Below, in pieces: positions 45,757-55,353 of a stretch of 64,000 bases of DNA. Positions within the stretch are counted from its first letter, which is position 1; each line of letters starts with the position of its first letter. The notes beneath the pieces were generated by a model. The model was given only the letters and a program-made list of their open reading frames with translations, searched no databases and was not told the origin of the DNA. The DNA lies in contig NZ_JAIVMC010000003.1 of assembly GCF_020177265.1 (NCBI RefSeq), forward strand, positions 248,001 through 312,000. The letters are read 5' to 3'. The DNA is from Pseudooceanicola marinus. Its GTDB lineage: Bacteria; Pseudomonadota; Alphaproteobacteria; Rhodobacterales; Rhodobacteraceae. The position numbers were made by a program, and so were the translations under genes.

Positions 45757-47445
45757 ATGAGCGGGCGTGACGGGAGTTGGCTGGCACGAGGCCTGGCGGT
45801 GATCTTCACACAGCTACGGTCCTACTGGTCGATCCTGCGCACCCGAGGCCCCAACCAGTTGCAATTCTGGCTGATCGCCCTGGCGATCGGCGTGGCCGCC
45901 GGTGGCGCCGCGCTGGCCTTTCGCCGTGGCATCGCCCTGCTGCAGAAACTCTCCTACGGCGCCGAGGACGTGCACCGGCTGCATTCCCTGGCCGGCGGGT
46001 TGCCCTGGTACGTGGTGCTGGTGGTGCCGATCATCGGCGGGCTGATTGCCGGGATCCTGTTGCATGTCTTCACGCCTGACGGGCGCGTACGCTCCGTGGC
46101 CGATGTGGTCGAAGGCGCGGCGCTGAAGGAAGGGCGGGTCGAAGGGCGCGCAGGCCTTGGCTCGGCGCTGGCCTCGCTGGTCACTCTGGGCACCGGCGGC
46201 TCTTCGGGCCGCGAAGGGCCGGTGGTGCACCTCGTCGCGGTCATGTCCAGCTGGGTGCTAAACCGGCTGAAGGCCGACGGCATCAAGGGCCGCGATCTGT
46301 TGGGCTGCGCCGTGGCCGCTGCCGTTTCGGCCTCCTTCAACGCCCCTATTGCCGGGGCCCTCTTCGCGCTGGAGGTGGTGCTGCGCCACTTCGCCATCCA
46401 TGCCTTCGCCCCGATCACCGTGGCTGCGGTGGCCGGCGCCGTTATTTCGCGGCTGCAGTTCGGCGAAACGGTGGAGTTCGTCCTGCCCGGCAGTTCGATC
46501 CTGGAATTCTACGAGGAACTGCCCGCCTTCCTGCTCCTCGGCGCGGTCTGCGGCGTGGTCGCGGGGCTTTTCATGCGGGCGATCTTCCTGTCCGAGGATG
46601 TAGGCACCCGCCTGCAGGGTCGCTTCCGCATCCCGCGGTTTCTGCGTCCTGCCGTCGCCGGCGCCCTTCTGGGCGTCATGGCGATCTGGTTCCCCCATAT
46701 CATCGGCGTGGGCTACGAGACGACGCTGCGCGCGCTCTCGGGCGAACTGCTGCTGCAACAGGCGATCCTCTTTGCCCTGATCAAGGCGCTGGCCACGGCG
46801 ATCACCATGGGCGGCCGCATGGGGGGCGGGGTCTTCTCGCCCTCGATGATGCTGGGCGCGCTGACCGGCCTGGCCTTCGGCTTCATCGCCACGGGCATCT
46901 TCCCCGACCAGTCGGGGAGCCCGTCGCTCTACGCCCTGGCGGGCCTGGGCGGCGTGGCGGCGGCGGTGCTGGGCGCGCCGATCTCCACCACGCTGATCGT
47001 GTTCGAGCTGACCGGCAACTGGACCACCGCCCTGGCGGTGATGGTGACGGTCTCGATCTCCACCGCGATCGGGTCGAAACTGGTGAAACGGTCCTTCTTC
47101 CTGACCCAGCTTGAACGGCGCGGCATCCACCTGGCGGCGGGGCCGCAGGAATACCTGCTGGCCATGTTCCGCGTGCGTGACGTCATGCGCCCCTGCGGGG
47201 CCGAACGTGCGGCGGCCGAGGCCACCTGCTGGGAGATGGTGGAAAAGGGGATCTACATCGACGGCGGCGCCACGCTGGAGGCTGCCTTCCCGGTCTTCGA
47301 GCGTACGCTGGAGGCCTACTTGCCTGTGGTCTCCTCCCCCCAGCCCGGCAAGCCGCCGGAGCTTCTGGGCGCGCTCTTCCACGTCGATGCCCTGCGCACC
47401 TACAACCGCGCCCTCGCCGCCACGGCGCGCGAGGAACACAGCTAG
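45757..47445 (+). CDS. clcA: ClC-family chloride channel/antiporter
   Basis: A 562-residue ClC protein with the selectivity motifs GTGGSSGREGP, SFNAPIAGALFALE and GGVFSPSMMLGA, and about 10-12 membrane helices. The C-terminal 100 residues resemble a CBS-type regulatory segment (VRDVMRPCGAERAAAE, YLPVVSSPQPGKPPELLGAL). GREGP keeps the gating glutamate that most bacterial Cl-/H+ exchangers use. It stands alone. Confidence 0.92.
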   Translation: MSGRDGSWLARGLAVIFTQLRSYWSILRTRGPNQLQFWLIALAIGVAAGGAALAFRRGIALLQKLSYGAEDVHRLHSLAGGLPWYVVLVVPIIGGLIAGILLHVFTPDGRVRSVADVVEGAALKEGRVEGRAGLGSALASLVTLGTGGSSGREGPVVHLVAVMSSWVLNRLKADGIKGRDLLGCAVAAAVSASFNAPIAGALFALEVVLRHFAIHAFAPITVAAVAGAVISRLQFGETVEFVLPGSSILEFYEELPAFLLLGAVCGVVAGLFMRAIFLSEDVGTRLQGRFRIPRFLRPAVAGALLGVMAIWFPHIIGVGYETTLRALSGELLLQQAILFALIKALATAITMGGRMGGGVFSPSMMLGALTGLAFGFIATGIFPDQSGSPSLYALAGLGGVAAAVLGAPISTTLIVFELTGNWTTALAVMVTVSISTAIGSKLVKRSFFLTQLERRGIHLAAGPQEYLLAMFRVRDVMRPCGAERAAAEATCWEMVEKGIYIDGGATLEAAFPVFERTLEAYLPVVSSPQPGKPPELLGALFHVDALRTYNRALAATAREEHS

Positions 47446-47480
47446 GCCGCTTCGGGGCTGCGCCTGACGCCCCTCCCATT

Positions 47481-47540
47481 CGTTGGCCGAAAACCTCTTG
47501 GGTATTAAGCCCCTCAGGGCTCAAGGGGGGCAGCGCCCCC
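47481..47540 (-). repeat. Dispersed intergenic repeat, copy F (diverged)
   Basis: On the minus strand the hairpin GGGGGCGCTGCCCCC is followed by CTTGAGCCC and a degenerated core ending TTTTCGGCCAACG. It lies between the convergent genes clcA and the DUF427 gene, where it may act as terminator. Confidence 0.5.
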
Positions 47541-47582
47541 GCCCGCTGTTCGTATCGCCGGGCGGGCGAGGGTCAGGCGCCC

Positions 47583-47924
47583 TCAGATCTGTTCGATCGT
47601 GACGAAATCGGTCGCGTGGAAGGCGATGTGCCCGCCGATCTCCTCGACCCCCGCCAGCGGGGCCTCGTAAGACCAGGCGGCGTTTTCCAGGGTCTGGCTC
47701 TTGGTGACGATGGAATAGTAGGTGGCATCGCCCTTCTTCGGGCAATGGCTGCCGTGGTCACTCGGATCGAGAAAGGCCATGGCGATGTCGTCGCGCGGAA
47801 AATAGATGATGTCCGGGTAGCCCGGTTCGCTCAGCTGCAGGGCGTTGCGGCTTTCGGCCAGGACCGCGCCACCGGCGCGGACCGACCACAGGCCATCGGC
47901 CTTGCGGATCGTGATATCACTCAT
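47583..47924 (-). CDS. DUF427 domain protein
   Basis: A 113-residue protein made up of a single DUF427 domain: ITIRKADGLWSVRAGGAVLA, YFPRDDIAMAFLDPSDHGSH, CPKKGDATYYSI and NAAWSYEAPL are typical of the family. Function is unknown; the fold is a small beta-barrel. It may be cotranscribed with genes further downstream, but the next gene starts 79 bases upstream of it on the same strand direction. Confidence 0.88.
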   Translation of the reverse strand: MSDITIRKADGLWSVRAGGAVLAESRNALQLSEPGYPDIIYFPRDDIAMAFLDPSDHGSHCPKKGDATYYSIVTKSQTLENAAWSYEAPLAGVEEIGGHIAFHATDFVTIEQI

Positions 47925-48002
47925 GTCTGTCCCTCATTGCCCCTGCTTCCTGACGCGCCGCTGTAACAGGGGCGTGTCAAAGCCCGCGATCCGGGCCCGA
48001 AG

Positions 48003-49817
48003 TCAGAGTGTCTCCGTTGCCCGATCCAACCACACTGCGGTCGCTTCGTCCAGAAGTGGACGAATGCGCGCACGCACCTCGGCGTGGTAGGCGTCGATCC
48101 AGGCCCGTTCCTCGGTGCTCAGCCGGTCCACCAGGATCAGCCGCCGCTCGATCGGGACCCAGGTCAGGGTTTCGAAGGCCAGCATGTCGCGCGCCGCATC
48201 CGCGCCCTCCAGCGCCGGGGCCGGCTCCACCGCGATCAGGTTCTCGATGCGGATGCCGAAGGCGCCCTCGCGGTAATAGCCAGGCTCGTTCGACAGGATC
48301 ATGCCGGGGCGCAGGGGCACGTCCGACACGCGGCTGAGGCGCTGCGGCCCCTCGTGCACGCACAGGTAGGCGCCGACGCCGTGGCCCGTGCCGTGGTCAT
48401 AATCCTGCCCGGCCAGCCACAGCGGATAGCGCGCCAGCGCGTCCAGGTGCTGCCCTGCCAGGCCGCGCGGGAAGCGCAGGCGCGAGATGGCGATCATGCC
48501 CTGCAGGACGCGGGTAAAGGCGGCCTTCTCGGCCTCGCCCGTATCCTCTCCCACCAGGAGGGTGCGGGTGATGTCGGTGGTGCCGTCCAGGTACTGGCCC
48601 CCGCTGTCCACGACAACCAGCTGGCCGGCCTCCAGCGTGCGGTTGCTGTCGCTGGTCACCCGGTAGTGGGGCAGGGCGCCGTTCGGCCCGGCGCCGGCGA
48701 TGGTGTCGAAGCTGATCTCCATCAGCTGGTTGGTCTCGCGGCGGAAGATCTCCAGCCGGGTCACCAGGTCGATCTCGCTCAGGCTCTCCTGCGGTCCGGC
48801 GTCGAACCAGGCGAGGAAGCGGCACATCGCCACCGCGTCGCGTTCATGGGCGGCGCGCATGCCGGCCAGCTCGGCCTCGGTCTTGCAGGCCTTGGGCAGG
48901 ATGCAGGGATCGCTGTCCCAGTGGATCTCCAGCCCGGCCAGGCGGTCTTGCACCCAGACGGGGCAACTGGCCGGGTCCAGCCGTACCGGCCGCGTCAGCC
49001 GGCCCGCCAGGTGCTCCAGCGTCGGGCCGAAGCTCTCGGGGCCTTCGATGTTCACGTCCGGGCCAAGGTGATCCAGCAGCGCCTCGTCGCATTTGGCGTC
49101 ATCGGCGAAGAGGGCAACCTGCCCGTCGGCGAAGAGCAGGGCGAAGACATGCGGCACCGGGTTGCGGGCGATGTCGCTGCCGCGGATGTTCAGCAGCCAG
49201 GCGATGCTGTCGGGCAGGGTCAGCACGACCATGGCCTCGCCCGCCTCGTCCAGCAGGGCGCCTAGGCGGCGGCACTTGTCCTCCAGGCTCTCGCCGGTGA
49301 ACTCGATGGGCTGCGGCACGATGGGGGCCAAGGGCGGCTCGGGCTGATCCTCCCAGACTGCATCCAGCGGGTTCTCCGCCACCGCGCGCAGGCGGATGCC
49401 GGACCCCTTCAGCGCCGTCTCCAGCCGGTCGATCTCGCCTCGGGCATGCAGCCAGGGATCGAAGCCCAGCACGCCACCCCCGGGCAGCGCCTGGCGCGCC
49501 CAGGCGGCGATGGAGGTTTCGGGCCAGGCGATGACCTCGAAATCCTCGGCGACCTGGGCCGGGGCCTGTACCCGGTAGCGCCCGTCGACGAAGACGCCTG
49601 CGCGGGTCCCGGTCACCAGGCAGAAGCCGGCCGAGCCGGTGAAGCCGGTCAGCCAGGCCAGCCGCTCGTCCCGGGGCGCCACATATTCGCCCTGGTGGGC
49701 ATCGGCGCGCGGCACCAGGAAGGCATCGAGGGATTGCGCGGCCATGGCATCGCGCAGATCGGCCAGGCGCGGCGGCCCCTGCTCGGGGGAGGACGGAGTT
49801 TCAAAGGTCTGGAACAT
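48003..49817 (-). CDS. pepP: Xaa-Pro aminopeptidase (M24B, aminopeptidase P)
   Basis: Cytosolic metallopeptidase that removes N-terminal residues before proline. It is 604 residues long, a three-domain long form: two creatinase-like N-terminal domains and a C-terminal pita-bread domain. Metal ligands are visible: VVDSGGQYLDGTTDITRT (two Asp, near residue 405), GTGHGVGAYLCVHEGP (His) and LSNEPGYYREGAFGIRIEN (two Glu). The start ATG 49817 gives RLADLRDAMAAQSLDAFLVP, the normal N-terminal domain. Confidence 0.92.
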   Translation of the reverse strand: MFQTFETPSSPEQGPPRLADLRDAMAAQSLDAFLVPRADAHQGEYVAPRDERLAWLTGFTGSAGFCLVTGTRAGVFVDGRYRVQAPAQVAEDFEVIAWPETSIAAWARQALPGGGVLGFDPWLHARGEIDRLETALKGSGIRLRAVAENPLDAVWEDQPEPPLAPIVPQPIEFTGESLEDKCRRLGALLDEAGEAMVVLTLPDSIAWLLNIRGSDIARNPVPHVFALLFADGQVALFADDAKCDEALLDHLGPDVNIEGPESFGPTLEHLAGRLTRPVRLDPASCPVWVQDRLAGLEIHWDSDPCILPKACKTEAELAGMRAAHERDAVAMCRFLAWFDAGPQESLSEIDLVTRLEIFRRETNQLMEISFDTIAGAGPNGALPHYRVTSDSNRTLEAGQLVVVDSGGQYLDGTTDITRTLLVGEDTGEAEKAAFTRVLQGMIAISRLRFPRGLAGQHLDALARYPLWLAGQDYDHGTGHGVGAYLCVHEGPQRLSRVSDVPLRPGMILSNEPGYYREGAFGIRIENLIAVEPAPALEGADAARDMLAFETLTWVPIERRLILVDRLSTEERAWIDAYHAEVRARIRPLLDEATAVWLDRATETL

Positions 49818-49953
49818 CTTGATCCCTCGGGGTCTTTCGTGTCGCGGTCACTTTAGGCGGCCCGGCTGCGGGGGGCGAGGCGAAAACGCCCGGAGCTCTT
49901 GGCCCGCCCCGATGCTCCGAGCGAAGCCTCGCGCCGGGGCGCACCCCCCTTTT

Positions 49954-50020
49954 GTCTATTTGTTGGCCGGAAATATCCCGGGGGGAATTGCGTCGCAGGC
50001 GCAAGGGGAGCAGAGCCCCC
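49954..50020 (-). repeat. Dispersed intergenic repeat, copy G (full length)
   Basis: On the minus strand it reads GGGGGCTCTGCTCCCC, then CTTGCGCC, AATTCCCCCCGGGATATTTC, and CGGCCAAC. It lies 20 bases after the cobT stop and before the aminopeptidase start. Confidence 0.7.
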
Positions 50021-50039
50021 TCTTGGCTCTCCCTCAGGC

Positions 50040-51917
50040 TCAGCTGGCCTTGCGAATGCCGGCAAAGCGCGCCCGGGCGCGCGGGTCATTGTCGAAGAGG
50101 CTCGCCAGTTGCTCGGTCATCGCGCCCGCCAGCTGATCGACGTCGGTGATGGTCACGGCGCGCTGGTAGTAGCGGGTCACGTCATGGCCGATGCCGATGG
50201 CGATCAGCTCCACCGCCTTCTTCTTCTCGATCATGGCGATCACGTCGCGCAGATGCTTTTCCAGGAAGTTGGCGGGGTTCACCGACAGCGTCGAATCGTC
50301 CACCGGCGCCCCGTCGGAGATCACCATCATGATGCGCCGCGCCTCGCGCCGGCCCATCATCCGGCGGTGTGCCCATTCCAGGGCCTCGCCGTCGATATTC
50401 TCCTTCAGCAGGCCTTCCTTCATCATCAGGCCGAGGTTCTCGCGGCTCCGCCGCCAGGGGGCATCGGCCTGCTTGTAGATGATGTGGCGCAGGTCGTTCA
50501 GGCGGCCGGGCTGCTGCGGGCGGCCATCGGCCAGCCATTTCTCGCGACTCTGCCCGCCCTTCCAGGCGCGGGTGGTGAAGCCCAGGATCTCCACCTTCAC
50601 GTTGCACCGCTCCAGCGTGCGGGCCAGCACGTCGGCACAGATCGCCGCGATGGAGATCGGGCGGCCGCGCATCGAGCCGGAGTTGTCCAACAGCAGCGTC
50701 ACCACGGTGTCGCGGAACTCCATGTCCTTCTCGACCTTGAACGACAGCGGCGTCGTGGGGTTGGCCACCACGCGCGCCAGGCGGCCGGCATCCAGCACAC
50801 CCTCTTCCTTGTCGAATTCCCAGGACCGGTTCTGCTGCGCCTGCAGGCGGCGCTGTAGCTTGTTGGCCAGGCGGCCGACGGCGCCCTTCAGCGGATCCAG
50901 CTGCTGGTCCAGGTAGGCGCGCAGGCGCTCCAGCTCGGCGGCCTCGGCCAGCTCCTCGGCCAGGACTTCCTCGTCGTAGGCATCGGTGTAGACGGCGTAG
51001 TTCGGGTCGGCGTCGCTGACAGGCGCGGGCGCCGGGGGCTCCTGCGGCGCCTCGCCCTCGGGCATCTCGGCCTCTTCGCCGGCTTCCTGGTCGGCCATGT
51101 CGTCGGCGCTGACCTCGGCTTCGGACTGGTCCTGCTGGTCTTCCTGACTCTGCTCGGGGCTGGCCTCGGGCTGATCCTCGCTGTCGTCCTCGCCGGTGGA
51201 ATCCGGATCCTGCTCTTCCTCGTCGGGGGCCTCCTCGGCGTCGTCCGTGGATTCGTCGTCCTCGGCGTCCGGGTCATCACCCAGCTGGTCACCGTAGCCC
51301 AGGTCGTCGATCAACTGGCGGGCGAAGCGGGCGAAGGCGGCCGGGTCCGACAGGCGCTCCTGCAGGTCTTCCAGCGTGGTGCCGCAGCGTTCCTCCATGA
51401 AAGGGCGCCACAGCTCCATCACGTTCTCCGCGCCCTCGGGCATCGGACGCCCGGTGGCCAGGTGGCGGATCATGTAACCGGCGGCGGCAGGCAGGGGGGC
51501 CTGGGCCCGGTCCTTGATGCCCTCGTAGCCCATGCGCCGGGCCTCGGCGCCGATCTTGTGGTCGATGTTGCCGGCGGTGCCGGGCATGTCGCGCGCGCCC
51601 ATGGCCTCGCAGCGGGCGGTTTCCATCGCCTCGAACAACTCGCGCGCCATCTGGCCCTCGGGGCGATAGCGGCCATGGGTGGCGGCGTCGTGATAGCGGT
51701 GATGCAGGGCCAGGGCATCGGCGGTGCCACGGGCCAGCAGCACCTCGTCCTTCGACATGCGGCGCGAGACCTGCGGCAGGCGCATCTGATCCGCGGACAT
51801 GCCGGAGGGATCGACGCTGTACTGCACATTCAGCTCGGAATCGTCGGCCATGACCTTGGTGGCCTCGGCCAGGGCCTTCTTGAACGGATCGGCGGGGTTG
51901 TCGCTGGACTTGCTCAT
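50040..51917 (-). CDS. cobT: Cobaltochelatase subunit CobT
   Basis: Large subunit of the CobNST cobaltochelatase, which inserts cobalt into hydrogenobyrinate a,c-diamide in the aerobic B12 pathway. The 625-residue protein starts [20 protein letters not shown], has an Asp/Glu-rich segment (about residues 210-300) and a C-terminal von Willebrand A domain with the MIDAS motif [16 protein letters not shown] near residue 409 and [18 protein letters not shown]. It is the partner of CobS encoded upstream on the same strand. ATG 51917 matches the family N-terminus. Confidence 0.94.
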   Translation of the reverse strand: MSKSSDNPADPFKKALAEATKVMADDSELNVQYSVDPSGMSADQMRLPQVSRRMSKDEVLLARGTADALALHHRYHDAATHGRYRPEGQMARELFEAMETARCEAMGARDMPGTAGNIDHKIGAEARRMGYEGIKDRAQAPLPAAAGYMIRHLATGRPMPEGAENVMELWRPFMEERCGTTLEDLQERLSDPAAFARFARQLIDDLGYGDQLGDDPDAEDDESTDDAEEAPDEEEQDPDSTGEDDSEDQPEASPEQSQEDQQDQSEAEVSADDMADQEAGEEAEMPEGEAPQEPPAPAPVSDADPNYAVYTDAYDEEVLAEELAEAAELERLRAYLDQQLDPLKGAVGRLANKLQRRLQAQQNRSWEFDKEEGVLDAGRLARVVANPTTPLSFKVEKDMEFRDTVVTLLLDNSGSMRGRPISIAAICADVLARTLERCNVKVEILGFTTRAWKGGQSREKWLADGRPQQPGRLNDLRHIIYKQADAPWRRSRENLGLMMKEGLLKENIDGEALEWAHRRMMGRREARRIMMVISDGAPVDDSTLSVNPANFLEKHLRDVIAMIEKKKAVELIAIGIGHDVTRYYQRAVTITDVDQLAGAMTEQLASLFDNDPRARARFAGIRKAS

Positions 51918-52071
51918 GGGGAAGATAAAGCATTCCCCCGGCGCACTCGCAAGCGCGAAGCGACCGTCACCGGGCGCGGGTCCAGCGGCGGTGCGCGATT
52001 GCGGGCGCAGATGGCTCAGGAGGGGCCGGTCTACTTGGGAGGCAAAGGGGTGGGAGGACGGGCAACTTGGC

Positions 52072-52139
52072 GGGGGCTCTGCCCCCCTTGAGCCCGTGCC
52101 GGGCTCAATTCCCCCCGGAGTATTTTCGACGAAGTGAAG
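52072..52139 (+). repeat. Dispersed intergenic repeat, copy H (best-conserved)
   Basis: GGGGGCTCTGCCCCC, then a second hairpin (TTGAGCCC with GGGCTCAA), CCCCCC, and the core GAGTATTTTCGACGAAGTGA, continuing AG (52118-52139). It lies between a small secreted-protein gene and cobT, inverted to the direction of transcription. Confidence 0.75.
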
Positions 52140-52214
52140 CAGGGGGCGGGGCGCGGGTTTGGGCCACGAGGGCACTGGGGCCGGGCGACCTTTCGAAACC
52201 CGGCCTGCATCGCG

Positions 52215-52613
52215 TCAGTCGGGCAGCAGGGCGCGGCAGCGGGCGATCTCGGACCGGGCGCGCCGGGCGGCCCGGGGGGAGGGGGTGCCGAAGGTGGCCC
52301 GCGTCAACAGGGCGGCCTGGGCCGCCTTTGCCTCGACCCGGGCGGCCAGCAGGGCGCGGGTGATGTCCGGTGCGGGAGCCGGATCCGTGGTTGCGGCGAG
52401 CAGGGCAAGCATCCGGGCGCGCAGGTCTTCCGTTGCCTCCGCCTCCGGCGTGGCCATCAGCCACTGGTGTTCGAGCAGGGCCGAGAGCCGCCCCGTGCAG
52501 CTGGCCAGCAGGCGCGGGGCGTCCGGCAGCGCGACCCCCTGCGGCGCGGCGCGACAGGCCGGGGCCAGCAGCAGGCAGGCGAGGGCGGCGGCGAGGGGGC
52601 GGACATGGCGCAT
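52215..52613 (-). CDS. Small secreted or lipid-anchored protein, unknown function
   Basis: A 132-residue protein with an N-terminal hydrophobic signal (LAAALACLLLAPACRAA). It could be a Sec signal cleaved after RAA; the APAC segment is a poor lipobox. The mature part is helical and Ala/Arg-rich, with Cys in LLASCTGRLSALLEHQ and ARCRALLPD. It lies between cobS and cobT on the same strand, perhaps as a passenger in the operon. Family not recognised. Confidence 0.6.
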   Translation of the reverse strand: MRHVRPLAAALACLLLAPACRAAPQGVALPDAPRLLASCTGRLSALLEHQWLMATPEAEATEDLRARMLALLAATTDPAPAPDITRALLAARVEAKAAQAALLTRATFGTPSPRAARRARSEIARCRALLPD

Positions 52614-52722
52614 GACGGATCTCCGGGGCAGGAGGCGTCAGGCTGCGGGAAAGATGTTCAGATCCGGTTCACGTGGCTGACGGTGGGAGCGGCGGAAGCG
52701 GCAACGGGGCGCGCCGGGCAGG

Positions 52723-52754
52723 AAAAAGGGCGCGTCGCCCGTGGCGCGCGCCCT
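52723..52754 (-). terminator. Intrinsic terminator after cobS
   Basis: On the minus strand, GGGCGCG, a 12-base loop and CGCGCCC are followed by TTTTT. It lies 26 bases after the cobS stop and would separate cobS from the genes downstream. Confidence 0.75.
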
Positions 52755-52779
52755 TGCTCATTCTGTTCTGGCTGCGGGA

Positions 52780-53763
52780 TCAGCTGGCCGCGGCGGCGGC
52801 GCTTTCGGGCAGCTCCTCATCGAAGCAGCGCTGGTAGAACTCGGCCACCGTCTGGCGCTCCAGCTCGTCGCACTTGTTGAGGAAGGTGAGGCGGAAGGCA
52901 TAGCCCGTGTTGCGGAAGATCTCGGCGTTCTGGGCCCAGTTGATCAGCGTCCGGGGTGACATGACGGTCGACAGGTCGCCGTTCATGAAGGCCGTGCGGG
53001 TCAGCCCGGCCAGGGTCACCATCTGGCCGATGGTCTTGCGCCCGGCAGCGGTGTTGTAATGCGGCGCCTTCGACAGAACAATCGCGGCCTCGGCGTCATG
53101 GCTGAGGTAGTTCAGCGTGGCGACCAGCGACCAGCGGTCCATCTGGGCCTGGTTGATCTGCTGGGTGCCGTGGTAGAGGCCCGTGGTGTCGCCCAGACCC
53201 ACCGTGTTGGAGGTGGCGAAGAGGCGGAAGTACTTGTTGGGCGTGATGACCTCGTTCTGGTCCAGCAGCGTCAGCTTGCCGTCCGCTTCCAGCACGCGCT
53301 GGATGACGAACATCACGTCGGCGCGGCCCGCGTCATATTCGTCGAAGACGATGGCGGCGGGGTTGCGCAGCGCCCAGGGCAGGATGCCCTCGTGGAACTC
53401 GGTGACCTGCTTGCCGTCCTTCAGCTTGATCGCATCCTTGCCGATCAGGTCGATCCGGGAGATGTGGCTGTCGAGGTTGACGCGCACGGTCGGCCAGTTC
53501 AGCCGGGCCGCGACCTGTTCGATGTGGGTCGACTTGCCCGTGCCGTGGTAGCCCTGCACCATGACGCGGCGGTTGTGCGAGAAGCCTGCCAGGATGGCCA
53601 GCGTGGTATCGGGGTCGAAACGATAGGTCTCGTCCACCTCGGGCACGCGGTCGGTGCGCTCTTCAAAGCCCTTCACCACCATATCCGTGTCGATGCCGAA
53701 AGTCTCGCGCACGGAAATCTCTTCGGTCGGTTTGGCGTTGCTGTCGAGCGATCCCTCGGCCAT
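52780..53763 (-). CDS. cobS: Cobaltochelatase subunit CobS
   Basis: AAA+ ATPase subunit of cobaltochelatase. The 327-residue protein has [20 protein letters not shown] (Walker A), [20 protein letters not shown] (Walker B) and [20 protein letters not shown], matching the CobS family. ATG 53763 gives the typical N-terminus. It is divergent from an ECF sigma-factor gene, with 141 bases between. Confidence 0.95.
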   Translation of the reverse strand: MAEGSLDSNAKPTEEISVRETFGIDTDMVVKGFEERTDRVPEVDETYRFDPDTTLAILAGFSHNRRVMVQGYHGTGKSTHIEQVAARLNWPTVRVNLDSHISRIDLIGKDAIKLKDGKQVTEFHEGILPWALRNPAAIVFDEYDAGRADVMFVIQRVLEADGKLTLLDQNEVITPNKYFRLFATSNTVGLGDTTGLYHGTQQINQAQMDRWSLVATLNYLSHDAEAAIVLSKAPHYNTAAGRKTIGQMVTLAGLTRTAFMNGDLSTVMSPRTLINWAQNAEIFRNTGYAFRLTFLNKCDELERQTVAEFYQRCFDEELPESAAAAAS

Positions 53764-53904
53764 GGTCGGTCTATCCCTTCCTGCATTGTTCGCACCCGCA
53801 GCATTCCGCGGGTCTGACGTGCACCATATCGAAGCGAACGGCGAGGGAAAGGGCAAAATCGCGCAGGCCGGGACCGCCGGCCGCGAGGGGCAGACGGGGA
53901 CGGC

Positions 53905-54447
53905 ATGGCGACGCTGGAAGACATCGAGGAGCTGATCGGGCAGGTGGCCGAGGGGGATCGCGCGGCGTTTCAGCGGCTTTACGCGCTGACATCGGCCAAG
54001 CTGTTCGGCGTGTCCCTGCGTATCCTGGGACGCCGGGCCGAGGCCGAGGAGGCCTTGCAGGACAGCTTCGTCAAGATCTGGCGCCATGCCGATCGCTACC
54101 GCGCCACCGGCTACAGTCCGATGACCTGGCTCATCACCATTGCCCGAAATACCGCCATTGACCGGCTGCGGGCGCGCCGCGCTCGGGGCGAGGACCTGTC
54201 GGAGGCGGAGGACCTGGCGTCCTCCGCGCCGGGGCCGGAGGCGCAGGCCATCGCGTCCGACGAACGCGCCCGGCTGACCGCCTGCCTGGAGGAGCTGGAG
54301 CCCGACCGGGCCGAGGCGGTGCGCGGCGCCTACCTGATGGGCCATTCCTACAAGGAACTGGCGGAGGCCCACGAGGTGCCGCTGAACACCATGCGGACCT
54401 GGCTGCGGCGCAGCCTGCTGAAGCTGAAGGAGTGCCTGGGCCGATGA
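53905..54447 (+). CDS. ECF RNA polymerase sigma factor (SigK-like)
   Basis: A 180-residue extracytoplasmic-function sigma factor. Region 2 is at about 20-90 ([53 protein letters not shown]). Region 4 is at about 118-178 ([40 protein letters not shown]). It is translationally coupled (ATGA) to a RskA-type anti-sigma factor, so activity is probably controlled by membrane sequestration. No target promoter was identified. Confidence 0.93.
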   Translation: MATLEDIEELIGQVAEGDRAAFQRLYALTSAKLFGVSLRILGRRAEAEEALQDSFVKIWRHADRYRATGYSPMTWLITIARNTAIDRLRARRARGEDLSEAEDLASSAPGPEAQAIASDERARLTACLEELEPDRAEAVRGAYLMGHSYKELAEAHEVPLNTMRTWLRRSLLKLKECLGR

Positions 54448-55196
54448 GCGACACCCCGCCGCCCCCTTCGGACGACACGCCACCGGACAGCGACCTGCTG
54501 CGCGCGGCGGAATATGTGCTGGGCCTGCTGGAGCCTGCCGAGGCGGAGGCTTTCGAGGCGCGGCTGGCCACGGACCCGGCGCTGCGGTCGCTGACTGCGG
54601 CCTGGGCGGATGACCTGGTGGCGATCACCCATGCGATCCCCGAGGCGCAGGTGCCGGATCACGTCTGGCAGGCCTTGCAGGCCCGGCTTTGGCCCGCGGC
54701 GCAGGCGGAGGGCGGGGCGATCCCGCGCAGCTGGCGCGGCTTCATCGCCTCGCTTGGGCTGGGGGAGCTGGTCGTCGGCACGGTGGCCGCCGCACTGCTG
54801 GCCTTTGTCGCCTGGGAGTTTGGCTGGATGCAGCCCGACCCGGACCTGGCCGCGCCCGAATACGTGGCGGAGATCGGCGAAGCAACTGGCCCCGTGCGCT
54901 TTGCCGCCGGTTATGATGTCGACAGCGAAACGCTGGTGCTGGAACGTCTGGCGGGGGCGGCCGCTGCGGGGCGCAGCCTGGAGCTTTGGCTGATCGCCGG
55001 GGATGCCGCGCCGGTCTCGGTCGCTGTCTGGCCCGAGGGGGCGGACCGGCAGGAGGTCGTGTTGCCCTCGGGCTTGGCGGCGCGGGTGCCGGAGGCGGTC
55101 CTGGCCGTGTCGGATGAGCCGTCGGGCGGCTCGCCCACCGGATTGCCGACCGGCGCGGTGCTGGCCACCGGCGCGGTGCGGGCGGTCGCAGGGTAG
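54444..55196 (+). CDS. Membrane anti-sigma factor (RskA family)
   Basis: A 250-residue protein with a cytoplasmic N-terminal part ([20 protein letters not shown], an anti-sigma helix motif), one span near residues 112-130 ([19 protein letters not shown]) and an extracytoplasmic RskA C-terminal domain ([20 protein letters not shown]). It is expected to hold the preceding sigma factor inactive until regulated proteolysis. No zinc-binding ZAS motif is visible. ATG 54444 overlaps the sigma stop. Confidence 0.88.
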   Translation: MSDTPPPPSDDTPPDSDLLRAAEYVLGLLEPAEAEAFEARLATDPALRSLTAAWADDLVAITHAIPEAQVPDHVWQALQARLWPAAQAEGGAIPRSWRGFIASLGLGELVVGTVAAALLAFVAWEFGWMQPDPDLAAPEYVAEIGEATGPVRFAAGYDVDSETLVLERLAGAAAAGRSLELWLIAGDAAPVSVAVWPEGADRQEVVLPSGLAARVPEAVLAVSDEPSGGSPTGLPTGAVLATGAVRAVAG

Positions 55197-55211
55197 GGCG
55201 GGCATCGGGCA

Positions 55212-55269
55212 GGGGGCTCTGCCGCCGCCGCGGCGACTTCCCAAGGATAGTCCTAGCAAAGAGAAGAGC
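55212..55269 (+). repeat. Dispersed intergenic repeat, copy I (diverged)
   Basis: GGGGGCTCTGCCGCC followed by a degenerated core ending AGCAAAGAGAAGAG. It lies between the convergent anti-sigma and tannase-family genes. A further hairpin (GGCGAAGGGCGC with GCGCCCCTCGCC) lies near 55318-55346 without a T-run. Confidence 0.45.
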
Positions 55270-55353
55270 GGGGCGTGGCCCCCGGTGACCGGCCTTTTGG
55301 TCGGCTGTTCTGGGTGTGGCGAAGGGCGCGACAGAGCGCCCCTCGCCAAGGGG

